This document shows positions 16,210 through 22,946 of a stretch of 29,459 nt of DNA, piece by piece. The DNA comes from Actinomycetes bacterium (GTDB lineage: Bacteria; Actinomycetota; Actinomycetes; Actinomycetales; Actinomycetaceae): positions 1 to 29,459 of the forward strand of contig JAEWHO010000016.1 of assembly GCA_023387755.1 (NCBI GenBank), given 5' to 3'. The position numbers were made by a program, and so were the translations under genes. The notes below the pieces were generated by a model. It worked only from the letters and a program-made list of their open reading frames with translations, had not been told where the DNA came from and made no database searches. Within the stretch, counting starts at the first letter, position 1. Each line of letters begins with the position of its first letter.

Positions 16210-17699
16210 ATCTGCGCTCGGCACTGCGCACCACTACCGCCGCCATCACTGCCGCGCTCACCGGTGGAGCGGCCGTGGCGCTGGTGATCCTCAACCCCAC
16301 CGTCCTGCCCGGTCAGGCGCGCTCCCAGGAGGCCACCCAGGTAGACTTGCCGCCCTCCGACTATGCCGCCGTCTGCTTTACCGGGCCGGTCGTTGGGAGC
16401 CAGAGTAGTGGCGATAGTGAATTCGGTCAGACCAGTGAAGCCACTCACTCAATTACGTCCCTCACCCAGCTGCCCCGCCTCGAACGCGACGCCGCTGGCC
16501 CCGCGCCCGCGCCGGGCACCTATATGCGCGGCCTTTCTGGGCAGTCCTTCCCTCTCGCACCGCTGGGAGCGGGCAGCGCTCTGACGGTCGAAAATGAGTC
16601 CGAACCGGGGTTGGTTTCCGTTCCCGTGAACGGGCCCCACCGCCCGCTAGTCGCGGCCGGCACCGTATCCATTAACCCCAAGGGCGACCAGCGCGGGCTA
16701 TCCGCCTACACCTGCCAGGAGCCTGACGCTGAAGCCTGGCTGGTCGGGGCGGCCAGCACCGTGGGGACGCGCAGCGAATTAGTGATCTCCAATCCGGGCA
16801 AGACCGCCGCCACGGTTGATATTGACGTGTATACCGAGCGCGGCAAGGAAGCCGATGGCCCCGGCCAGCTTTCTATTGCCGCCGGTAGTAGTCAGCGGAT
16901 TGTCCTGGGCGGCTCAGTGCCCGATGCCGAACGCCTCGCCGTCCATGTACAAGCGGAGGGCGGGCGAGTAGCCCCCGCAATTATCTATTCCGCGCTAGAC
17001 GGCATCACCCCGCAAGGGTCAGGGATTGTGGCAGCCGGCAGTGGCCCGGCCACCGAGCAATTCCTCACCGGAGTAGTCCTTAACGAGACCTCAGCCGGCT
17101 CCAGCGTGCGTCTGGTCAATACCGGCGACGACGTTGGCAAGGCCACTGTCACTGTTTGGGGTAAGGACGGGGCGAGTGCACTGCCCGGTGCTGAGGACCT
17201 CACTCTCGACCCCGGTGCGGTCCAGGATTTAACCCTCGATGGTATCGAGCCGGGGGCATACAGTATCTCAGTCACCTCCAATAGCCAGGTCGTTGCCGCT
17301 GCCCAGGTGAACCGGGCGGGTGCGCAGGGGGCGCGTGCCACTACCTGGATTCCTGCCAGCAAAGCGACGACGGCGCTCGCCGTACCCATTCTCAGCGGCC
17401 ACTCTCTCACTTCCGAACTGGTACTGGCCGCGCCGGCCGATAGCGAAGCGCAGGTGCTCTTTGCCCTGGCCGATGGCAGCTATGCACCCGCCCAGAATGT
17501 GACGGTGACTGGCGAACAGACCGTAACGGTGGAGGTACCCGCGCAGGCGCGCGGCGTCGTCGTCACCGCCTCCACGCCCGTATTTGGGGGTGTGGTCGTC
17601 AGTACAGATCTTGGAGACGGGCCGGCGGCTGCAGTCCTTACCGGCAGTGCTGATGCCGACCAACAGCGGTCAGTGAAGGTGTCCATCCCGCATCACTAG
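16206..17699 (+). CDS. DUF5719 family secreted/membrane-anchored protein
   Basis: 497 residues. The N-terminus (about 8-35, RTTTAAITAALTGGAAVALVILNP) is a signal anchor or signal peptide; the rest is Ala/Gly/Val/Ser/Thr-rich with repeated beta-sandwich-like stretches (SELVISNPGKTAATVDIDVY; SVRLVNTGDDVGKATVTVWG), as expected of an extracytoplasmic DUF5719 protein. Function unknown. It starts at ATG 16206 inside the preceding glycosyltransferase stop (ATGA overlap), with GAGGAGGGA just upstream. In actinobacteria this family is commonly paired with the large GT2 gene, so a joint role in envelope glycan assembly is a reasonable inference. No catalytic motif is recognisable. Confidence 0.82.
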   Translation: MNLRSALRTTTAAITAALTGGAAVALVILNPTVLPGQARSQEATQVDLPPSDYAAVCFTGPVVGSQSSGDSEFGQTSEATHSITSLTQLPRLERDAAGPAPAPGTYMRGLSGQSFPLAPLGAGSALTVENESEPGLVSVPVNGPHRPLVAAGTVSINPKGDQRGLSAYTCQEPDAEAWLVGAASTVGTRSELVISNPGKTAATVDIDVYTERGKEADGPGQLSIAAGSSQRIVLGGSVPDAERLAVHVQAEGGRVAPAIIYSALDGITPQGSGIVAAGSGPATEQFLTGVVLNETSAGSSVRLVNTGDDVGKATVTVWGKDGASALPGAEDLTLDPGAVQDLTLDGIEPGAYSISVTSNSQVVAAAQVNRAGAQGARATTWIPASKATTALAVPILSGHSLTSELVLAAPADSEAQVLFALADGSYAPAQNVTVTGEQTVTVEVPAQARGVVVTASTPVFGGVVVSTDLGDGPAAAVLTGSADADQQRSVKVSIPHH

Positions 17700-17718
17700 C
17701 GGACGAGCCGTTACACCG

Positions 17719-17731
17719 GGGGCTATGCCCC
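17719..17731. terminator. Weak hairpin between convergent genes
   Basis: GGGGC, loop TAT, GCCCC forms a 5-bp stem 20 bp after the DUF5719 stop and downstream of the convergent metallopeptidase-family stop. No T-tract follows on either strand. Confidence 0.3.
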
Positions 17732-17781
17732 ACCAGAGGTCAACTCCCCCACCAGAGGTCAACTCCCCCACCAGAGGTCAA
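17732..17781. repeat. 19-bp tandem repeat spanning a stop codon
   Basis: The unit ACCAGAGGTCAACTCCCCC occurs twice exactly (17732-17750, 17751-17769) and a third time over its first 12 bases (17770-17781). The stop codon of the - strand metallopeptidase-family gene (17761-17759) lies inside the middle copy. Confidence 0.95.
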
Positions 17782-18211
17782 AATCGGGGTAGATCTGTTC
17801 CGGGGGGACTCCTAGATAGTCAGCGCACTGCTGTGCCATCGCACAGCGCACTAGATTCGCTAGCCCTCCGTAGTGGCGGGCCCGGGTAGCCATTGGGAGG
17901 CGGTAGAAGACCATCCGGCAGGCGAGTGCGTGGCTGCGGTCTGCCGCGAAGGTACGGGCTAGCGTAATCGCGTGTGGCTCAAACCGGCCCGGGGCGGACG
18001 GTGGAATATCTTCAATAGCGAATTCAACCTCCGCTAACTGAGGGTAGCGGCGAATGAGGTCGCGCGCGTAACTGGCTACCAGATGGGCGAATTCTTCCCG
18101 CGGACTGCGCCGTCCTGGCAGGACTGGTGGCAGGAGCGGGCCGCGCACACCCCGCCCGTGCCGGTCACGGCGGCGCCCAGCGCGGCGGGAGGGGAGAGGG
18201 GGACGCAACAC
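17759..18211 (-). CDS. Metallopeptidase-family protein (zincin_1-like) without HExxH
   Basis: About 150 residues. RRDRHGRGVRGPLLPPVLP, then VEFAIEDIPP and ARTFAADRSHALACRMVFYRLPM, are the hallmarks of the short actinobacterial metallopeptidase (PF06262-like) family. Where active members carry HExxH before a LGI/LGV turn, this one reads CAMAQQCADYLGV, so zinc-dependent catalysis is unlikely. The related mycobacterial protein (I believe Rv3259) is also degenerate there. Start is uncertain: GTG 18211 or TTG 18208, next to GGGAGG; the frame stays open to 18319 but that part has no family resemblance and overlaps DUF3499. The C-terminus (DFDLWWGS) ends inside a 19-bp tandem repeat. Divergent from DUF3499, with a gap of about 46 bp. 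Confidence 0.8.
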   Translation of the reverse strand: MLRPPLPSRRAGRRRDRHGRGVRGPLLPPVLPGRRSPREEFAHLVASYARDLIRRYPQLAEVEFAIEDIPPSAPGRFEPHAITLARTFAADRSHALACRMVFYRLPMATRARHYGGLANLVRCAMAQQCADYLGVPPEQIYPDFDLWWGS

Positions 18212-18245
18212 CCTCCCAGGGTACGTCAGAGTGCACCGGGGCGGG

Positions 18246-18260
18246 TACCATCGAGGGGTG
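18246..18260 (+). promoter_or_regulatory. Candidate leaderless promoter of the DUF3499 gene
   Basis: TACCAT (18246-18251) fits TANNNT and is followed by 6 bp and then the GTG start at 18258, the spacing expected if transcription begins at the start codon itself. No properly spaced ribosome site exists before this GTG. The -35 region is unconvincing. Confidence 0.45.
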
Positions 18261-18677
18261 AAGTCTTCGCGTCTGTGTATCCGCCCTGGTTGTGGTCGCC
18301 CGGCAGTGGCCACGCTCACGTACGTCTACCAGGATTCGAGTATGATCGTGGGCCCGCTGTCGGTGAAGGCTGAGCCGCACGCCTATGACCTGTGCGAAGA
18401 ACACGCCACCTCGATCACTGCCCCGCAGGGCTGGGATGTGATTAGGCTCCAGACCGATTACCGCCCTGCTGAGCCGAGTCACGACGATCTCACCGCACTC
18501 GCAGATGCGGTGTTGGAGGCTTCACGCCGCCCCAAACCCTACGTTCCGCCCGCGAGCCGCCGCCCGGCCCGGCCGGTGACGCACCGGGAGGAACCTGCCC
18601 GCCCGCAGTTGCGGCTTATTCACGGTGCTGCGCAGGAAAACAACAACGTGGAGACGACGGGAGACGCGCATGAGTGA
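18258..18677 (+). CDS. DUF3499 family protein
   Basis: 139 residues. The N-terminal half carries a likely zinc site: CIRPGCGRPA (two Cys) and YDLCEEHA (Cys and His), separated by the conserved ATLTYVYQDSSMIVGPLS stretch. The C-terminal half is Pro/Arg-rich and probably disordered. This matches actinobacterial DUF3499, of unknown function, normally next to the degenerate metallopeptidase gene as here. Start GTG 18258 places the first Cys at residue 7, as in relatives. The 3' end overlaps the Trm112-like gene by 8 bp (ATGAGTGA). Confidence 0.88.
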   Translation: MKSSRLCIRPGCGRPAVATLTYVYQDSSMIVGPLSVKAEPHAYDLCEEHATSITAPQGWDVIRLQTDYRPAEPSHDDLTALADAVLEASRRPKPYVPPASRRPARPVTHREEPARPQLRLIHGAAQENNNVETTGDAHE

Positions 18678-18858
18678 GAACCTACCCGCGTGGGTGCGGG
18701 AAAGTTTACGGTGCCCGATCAGCGGTGCCCCCTTAGAGATTGCCGACGACGCCGGCACGACCGTCCTGCGGACGGTCGGCGTAACCCCCATCCGGCAGTA
18801 TCCTCTTGAAGGCGGAATCCCGGTGTTACTGGCGGACCGGGCTCGCGTTATCGAGTGA
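18670..18858 (+). CDS. Trm112-like small protein
   Basis: 62 residues: WVRESLRCPISGAPLEI, then IRQYPLEGGIPVLLADRARVI. This is the Trm112/YcaR-like fold pattern (CPxxxxPL followed by YPxxxGIPVLL). Only one Cys is present, so the zinc-binding form is not retained. In some actinobacteria a gene of this type follows a phosphomannomutase; none is seen here. It starts within the DUF3499 stop and ends 33 bp inside the convergent RDD gene. Role unknown; family members serve as small partners of methyltransferases and other enzymes. Confidence 0.75.
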   Translation: MSENLPAWVRESLRCPISGAPLEIADDAGTTVLRTVGVTPIRQYPLEGGIPVLLADRARVIE

Positions 18859-19635
18859 GCGTATCGCCGCTAAATATTCCTCATTGCGTCGCCGCACCAG
18901 CACTGCGGCGATAAACCTTTCCGGGTGAGTACCAGCCGGTGGAAAAGGACGCACATAGGCGGATAACTCATTTGCCAGGGTGGTGCCATAGTGGTGACGG
19001 GCCGCCGGTGCCATCGTGCGGGCCCGCTGGAGGAAAGTCCGGCAGCGGATCGTCAGGGGGGAAGGGATCGCCGAAATATCTGCTGTGCTCACCCACGGCA
19101 CCAGCTCCGGCGGCATGATGAGCGGCTGGTAATTTTCTTCGAATTGCCGCATTCGGACGCAGTAGGTGCCCGCCAGAATATCTCCCAGGCGCTGGGCACG
19201 GATATTCGTCAGAGTGATGATGGCAGCAAGCGTTCCGAATGTGGCCCATACTTCCACGATGCCGAGCAAGTGACGTACGAAGACGTGGCGTAAACGTACT
19301 GGGCCGCCGTCGAGACGAATGACGCGTATGCCGGTGAATAGTTTGCCCAGTGAGCGCCCTCCGGTCATGAGCTCTACCAGCATAGGTACGAATAGAACCG
19401 TCGTCACGAGCATCAAGATCCCGACGGTGGCGGCTTGGGCGCGATTCAAACTATTGAGCCATTCGGACAGCAAGATCGACACAGTAACCGCAATACTGAC
19501 GTAAACAACAATATCGATAAGGGTGCCTACCGCGCGCATCCAAAAAGTTGCCGGCTGTACTTCTAGTACAACGGCGTCACCGGTAACGATGGAGTCGGTG
19601 GTGTCGCGGCGAGGACGTGGCACAACATTGCTCAT
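18826..19635 (-). CDS. RDD-family membrane protein
   Basis: 269 residues. The N-terminal cytoplasmic tail leads into the RDD motif region (FWMRAVGTLIDIVVYVSIAV), a second helix (AATVGILMLVTTVLFVPMLVEL), the conserved GGRSLGKLFTGIRVIRLDGG loop and a third hydrophobic segment (VWATFGTLAAIITL), ending RAQRLGDILAGTYCVR. A helical soluble tail of about 90 residues follows, common in actinobacterial members. Start ATG 19635 has no ribosome site, but a TAATGT hexamer (19648-19643) lies 7 bp upstream, so a leaderless mRNA is likely; GTG 19644 is an alternative. Partner of the divergent SpoIIM-like gene, as in other actinobacteria (Rv3694c/Rv3695 in my memory). Transport role suspected, not shown. Confidence 0.9.
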   Translation of the reverse strand: MSNVVPRPRRDTTDSIVTGDAVVLEVQPATFWMRAVGTLIDIVVYVSIAVTVSILLSEWLNSLNRAQAATVGILMLVTTVLFVPMLVELMTGGRSLGKLFTGIRVIRLDGGPVRLRHVFVRHLLGIVEVWATFGTLAAIITLTNIRAQRLGDILAGTYCVRMRQFEENYQPLIMPPELVPWVSTADISAIPSPLTIRCRTFLQRARTMAPAARHHYGTTLANELSAYVRPFPPAGTHPERFIAAVLVRRRNEEYLAAIRSLDNASPVRQ

Positions 19636-19641
19636 ATATGG

Positions 19642-19654
19642 CACATTACATGTG
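19642..19654. promoter_or_regulatory. Palindrome in an 18-bp divergent promoter gap
   Basis: CACAT, TAC, ATGTG is a perfect inverted repeat occupying the gap between the RDD ATG (19635, - strand) and the SpoIIM-like GTG (19654, + strand). The - strand -10 candidate TAATGT (19648-19643) overlaps it, as does a weak + strand CACATT (19642-19647). A regulator bound here would block both genes. Confidence 0.4.
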
Positions 19655-20661
19655 TGGACACCGAAGCATATGCAGCTGCGCGCAAAGAGCAGTGGGAATT
19701 AACCGACACATTGGCGCGGCGGTCGCGTTTAAGTGGCGCCGACGCCGATGAATTGGCCCGCCTCTACCACGCCACCTCACGTGATTTATCGGTGATGCGC
19801 ACGCACGCCCCGGACCCACAGTCCGTGGGTCAGCTGTCTATTCTGCTTGCTCGCGCTCGGGTACGCCTAACCGAGACCGACAATTTCTCGTTGACGGCGG
19901 TTGCCCGCTTCTTCGTGGTCGTCTTGCCGTTAGCGTTCTACCGGGTACGCTGGTGGACCCTCATCGCTGCCGGCCTATTTGTTATTATCGCGGTGGCCAG
20001 CGGCGTCGCCTTCTACCAAACTCCTGCCCTGCAGAGCCAAATGGGGACTCCCAGTATGCTCAAACACTACGCGTACCAGGATTTCACCGACTACTACACG
20101 GTTTTCCCTTCCTCTGATTTTGCCGCTCGAGTGTGGACTAATAACTCGTGGGTTGCCGCCCTGTGTGTGGCCACTGGGATTACCGGAGTTGGGCCCCTCT
20201 ACATCCTGTATCAAAATGCGAAGGGGGTGGGGCAGGCCGGAGCGGTCTTAACCATGTTCGATCGCACAGACGTATTCTTCCTGTCCATCCTCCCGCACGG
20301 GCTGCTGGAACTTACCGCTATTTTCGTTGCCTGCGGGGCTGGTTTGGCGCTCTTTTGGGCTTGGGTCTCCCCAGGAACAATCACCCGGATGGAATCTCTG
20401 GGTAGAGCCGGCCGCACTCTCGCCCTGGTTGCAGTAGGGCTGGTTTTTGTCCTCGGGATTTCCGGCGTGATCGAGGGGTTTGTGACCGGTTCGGATCTCC
20501 CCTCTGCAGTAAAAATCGGGATCGGTGCGCTAGCACTGGCCGCGTATTGGGCCTACACCCTCATCCTGGGATCGCGGGCTGCGCGGGCAGGGAAGAGCGG
20601 TGATCTCAGCGAGGACGACGCCGGCTACCGCCAGTTGGAAGGACCATTGCTCCAGCGGTAA
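19654..20661 (+). CDS. SpoIIM-like (stage II sporulation protein M family) membrane protein
   Basis: 335 residues. A helical cytoplasmic N-terminus (1-85) is followed by membrane helices: FFVVVLPLAFY, WWTLIAAGLFVIIAVASGVAFY, then the family core WTNNSWVAALCVATGITGVGPLYILYQNAKGVGQAGAV, the PHGLLELTAIFVACGAGLAL motif (His-Gly-x-x-Glu is diagnostic), and two later helices. Bacteria of this kind do not make endospores; the family is general and is linked to the RDD/MoxR/DUF58 set. GTG start at 19654 is only 18 bp from the divergent RDD start and lacks a ribosome site. It converges on the DUF58 gene. Confidence 0.92.
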   Translation: MDTEAYAAARKEQWELTDTLARRSRLSGADADELARLYHATSRDLSVMRTHAPDPQSVGQLSILLARARVRLTETDNFSLTAVARFFVVVLPLAFYRVRWWTLIAAGLFVIIAVASGVAFYQTPALQSQMGTPSMLKHYAYQDFTDYYTVFPSSDFAARVWTNNSWVAALCVATGITGVGPLYILYQNAKGVGQAGAVLTMFDRTDVFFLSILPHGLLELTAIFVACGAGLALFWAWVSPGTITRMESLGRAGRTLALVAVGLVFVLGISGVIEGFVTGSDLPSAVKIGIGALALAAYWAYTLILGSRAARAGKSGDLSEDDAGYRQLEGPLLQR

Positions 20662-20670
20662 CCGGCCTGA

Positions 20671-20710
20671 GAGTTTGCCGGCCAGGTTCAGAGTTTGCCG
20701 GCCTGCTTCA
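20671..20710. repeat. 20-bp tandem repeat spanning a stop codon
   Basis: GAGTTTGCCGGCCAGGTTCA (20671-20690) and GAGTTTGCCGGCCTGCTTCA (20691-20710) are adjacent direct copies, 18 of 20 identical, with a partial CCGGCCTGA copy at 20662-20670. The DUF58 stop codon (20690-20688, - strand) is the first triplet of one copy read on the - strand. Confidence 0.93.
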
Positions 20711-21983
20711 GCTGTAGATACATATCTGCCAGGCGCGGAGGCAATTCATCGGCCAGCCCACTAACCACGTGTGCACCGGCGCGCATGAGGGCGCTGCAAC
20801 CAGCCTGAATATCGGCGAGATGCGCCTCAGCCGCCGCCGCAATCGCGGCTTCTTTACTCGTAGAACGCTGCTGGGTAAGGGCAGTAATTTCTGCGTCATG
20901 CGCGCCCGCTACGACGACGGTGTGGGTGCGCGCGAGGGCCTTGACCGCCCCGGTCAGATTCCCGCTGATTACCGCCGGATCCAAGGCGGTAATAAAGACG
21001 ACGAGGGAGCGTTGACGCACGATGCGCCGCACCTGGCTGGCCACATATGTCCAGTCTGTCTCCTCCAGCATCGGTTCGATATGAGCCAGATTGATAGCCA
21101 GTTGGTGCATTAAGGTGCTGGAGGACTGGGAGGAGACCTGCGCCTGGGTGGTGGTATCGCAGGCCATGACGTCTACGCGGTCACCGGCGTGGCTGGCTAG
21201 TGCGGCCAGGAGGAGTGCCGCTTCAATGGAGGTGTCCAGCCGGGTTTCTACCCCGAGCCGTACCGCCGCCAACCGCCCGGTATCTAAGACGATCACTACC
21301 CGGCGATCGCGCTCTGGCCGCCAGGTGCGAACGAGAACATCACGCAGGCGGGCGGTGGCGCGCCAGTCAATGGCGCGCACGTCGTCGCCGATAACGTATT
21401 CGCGCAGCGAATCAAATTCCGTGCCCTGCCCGCGCACATTCACCGAGGAGGCCCCGTCCATCTCCCGCAGCCGGGCCAGCCGGGAAGGGAGATGCCGACG
21501 AGCGCGGAAGGGTGGGAGCACGAGCAGGCGGCCGGGGATGGTGCCGGTATGGGTGCGGGAGGCTAAACCCAATGGCCCGTAGCAGCGCAGCGCGGTGGCT
21601 TGGTTATGCCGCCAGCCCCGCCGAACAGGATGGGCGGTCGCCCGCCACCGACGGCGCTCGCCGGGCGGAATCGTCAGGGTGCCGACCTCCCGGTCCAGAT
21701 TGGTGGTGGGAGCCCATACGTCGCGCACATCTACCCGCATGCGGCGCTGAGTGGGGTTGTAAACCACCAGCTCATTAACGGCGGGTTCCCCGAGCCGTAC
21801 CGTGTGCGGGGTGATATTGCGGGTGAGTGTGAGCGCCTTTGGTTTAGGAGTGAGCAGCCAATCGATCAGCACACAGACCAGCCAGATAAACGCCCATACC
21901 AGAACCACGCCGGGCCGTGGCACGAGGACCAGCGGGATAAATCCGAGGAGAGCCAGGATAAAGGCTCGAATGGTCAGCTGCAT
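20688..21983 (-). CDS. DUF58 domain protein (vWA-like)
   Basis: 431 residues. Two N-terminal membrane helices (about 5-45: FILALLGFIPLVLVP and VVLVWAFIWLVCVLIDWLL), then an extended beta-rich region, and the DUF58 signature GTEFDSLREYVIGDDVRAID followed by WRATARLRDVLVRTW. The vWA-like Rossmann core begins VVIVLDTGR, with a partial MIDAS-like Asp-x-x-x-Arg. Known DUF58 proteins are encoded next to MoxR ATPases and are thought to be their targets or adaptors. The ATG directly abuts the MoxR stop (TGA|ATG). It is the last gene of the - strand operon. The C-terminus (LKQAGKL) ends in a 20-bp tandem duplication. Confidence 0.93.
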   Translation of the reverse strand: MQLTIRAFILALLGFIPLVLVPRPGVVLVWAFIWLVCVLIDWLLTPKPKALTLTRNITPHTVRLGEPAVNELVVYNPTQRRMRVDVRDVWAPTTNLDREVGTLTIPPGERRRWRATAHPVRRGWRHNQATALRCYGPLGLASRTHTGTIPGRLLVLPPFRARRHLPSRLARLREMDGASSVNVRGQGTEFDSLREYVIGDDVRAIDWRATARLRDVLVRTWRPERDRRVVIVLDTGRLAAVRLGVETRLDTSIEAALLLAALASHAGDRVDVMACDTTTQAQVSSQSSSTLMHQLAINLAHIEPMLEETDWTYVASQVRRIVRQRSLVVFITALDPAVISGNLTGAVKALARTHTVVVAGAHDAEITALTQQRSTSKEAAIAAAAEAHLADIQAGCSALMRAGAHVVSGLADELPPRLADMYLQLKQAGKL

Positions 21984-22946
21984 TCAGCGCGGCACCGCCA
22001 CCGTAGCCAGCACGGAATTGATGACCTGCTGGGAGTCGATACCTTCCAGTTCCGCTTCCGGCCGCAGGCCGACGCGATGACGCAACGTGGGTAGGGCTAG
22101 AGCTTTGACGTCGTCCGGGGTGACGAAGGTGCGGCCGGACAGCCACGCCCACGCCCGCGCCGCAGCCAGCAGGGCCGCGGCCCCACGCGGGGAGACGCCG
22201 AGCCGCAGAGACGGCGATTCGCGGGTGGCGCGCACAATATCGACGATATATCCCAGGACGGCCTCGTCTACGTCCACCTGGCTCACGGCCTCGCGGGCGA
22301 CAGCCAGATCGTCGGGGCCGGCTACGGGGCGCAAACCAGCCCCGTGTAGATCGCGGGGATTGAAACGGTGGGAATGGCGTCGTAAGACTTCTAGCTCATC
22401 ATTGCGTCCTGGCAGGGGAAGAACGAGTTTGAGCATGAAACGGTCTAACTGAGCTTCCGGCAGTGGGTAGGTGCCCTCATATTCCACCGGGTTTTGGGTG
22501 GCGATCACCATGAAGGGCTCCGGCAAGGCGCGGGAGACGCCGTCAGCCGTCACCTGCCGTTCTTCCATCGCTTCCAGCAGGGAGGCCTGCGTCTTGGGTG
22601 GGGTGCGGTTGATCTCGTCTGCGAGCAGCAGGTTGGTGAATACGGGCCCTGGCCGGAAGTCAAAAGCCCCGGTTTTAGCGTCGTAGAACATGGAGCCGGA
22701 GACGTCCCCGGGCATGAGGTCCGGCGTGAACTGGACCCGAGTGGTGGTGAGGTCCAGCGCGGTCGCCAGGGAGCGCACCAGCAGGGTTTTCGCCACCCCG
22801 GGCACCCCTTCCAGGAGGACGTGCCCCTGCGTGAGTAGGCCGATCACCAACCCGGTTACGGCAGCGTCCTGCCCGACGACGGCTTTGCCGATCTCAGTGC
22901 GCAGCGCAGCTAGGCGGCTGCGCGCTTGTGCGGACGTGTCATTCAT
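21984..22946 (-). CDS. moxR: MoxR-family AAA+ ATPase
   Basis: 320 residues, a typical MoxR length. Walker A GVPGVAKT (47-54), Walker B LLLADEIN (Asp110-Glu111), sensor 1 ATQNP (Asn152), the arginine-finger region PEAQLDRFMLKL, and sensor 2 SPRGAAALL are all intact, so it should hydrolyse ATP. MoxR proteins act as chaperone-like remodelling ATPases for vWA or DUF58 partners, here encoded directly downstream. Both junctions are coupled: a 4-bp ATGA overlap with DUF4350 upstream and a TGA|ATG join to DUF58 downstream. Confidence 0.96.
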   Translation of the reverse strand: MNDTSAQARSRLAALRTEIGKAVVGQDAAVTGLVIGLLTQGHVLLEGVPGVAKTLLVRSLATALDLTTTRVQFTPDLMPGDVSGSMFYDAKTGAFDFRPGPVFTNLLLADEINRTPPKTQASLLEAMEERQVTADGVSRALPEPFMVIATQNPVEYEGTYPLPEAQLDRFMLKLVLPLPGRNDELEVLRRHSHRFNPRDLHGAGLRPVAGPDDLAVAREAVSQVDVDEAVLGYIVDIVRATRESPSLRLGVSPRGAAALLAAARAWAWLSGRTFVTPDDVKALALPTLRHRVGLRPEAELEGIDSQQVINSVLATVAVPR

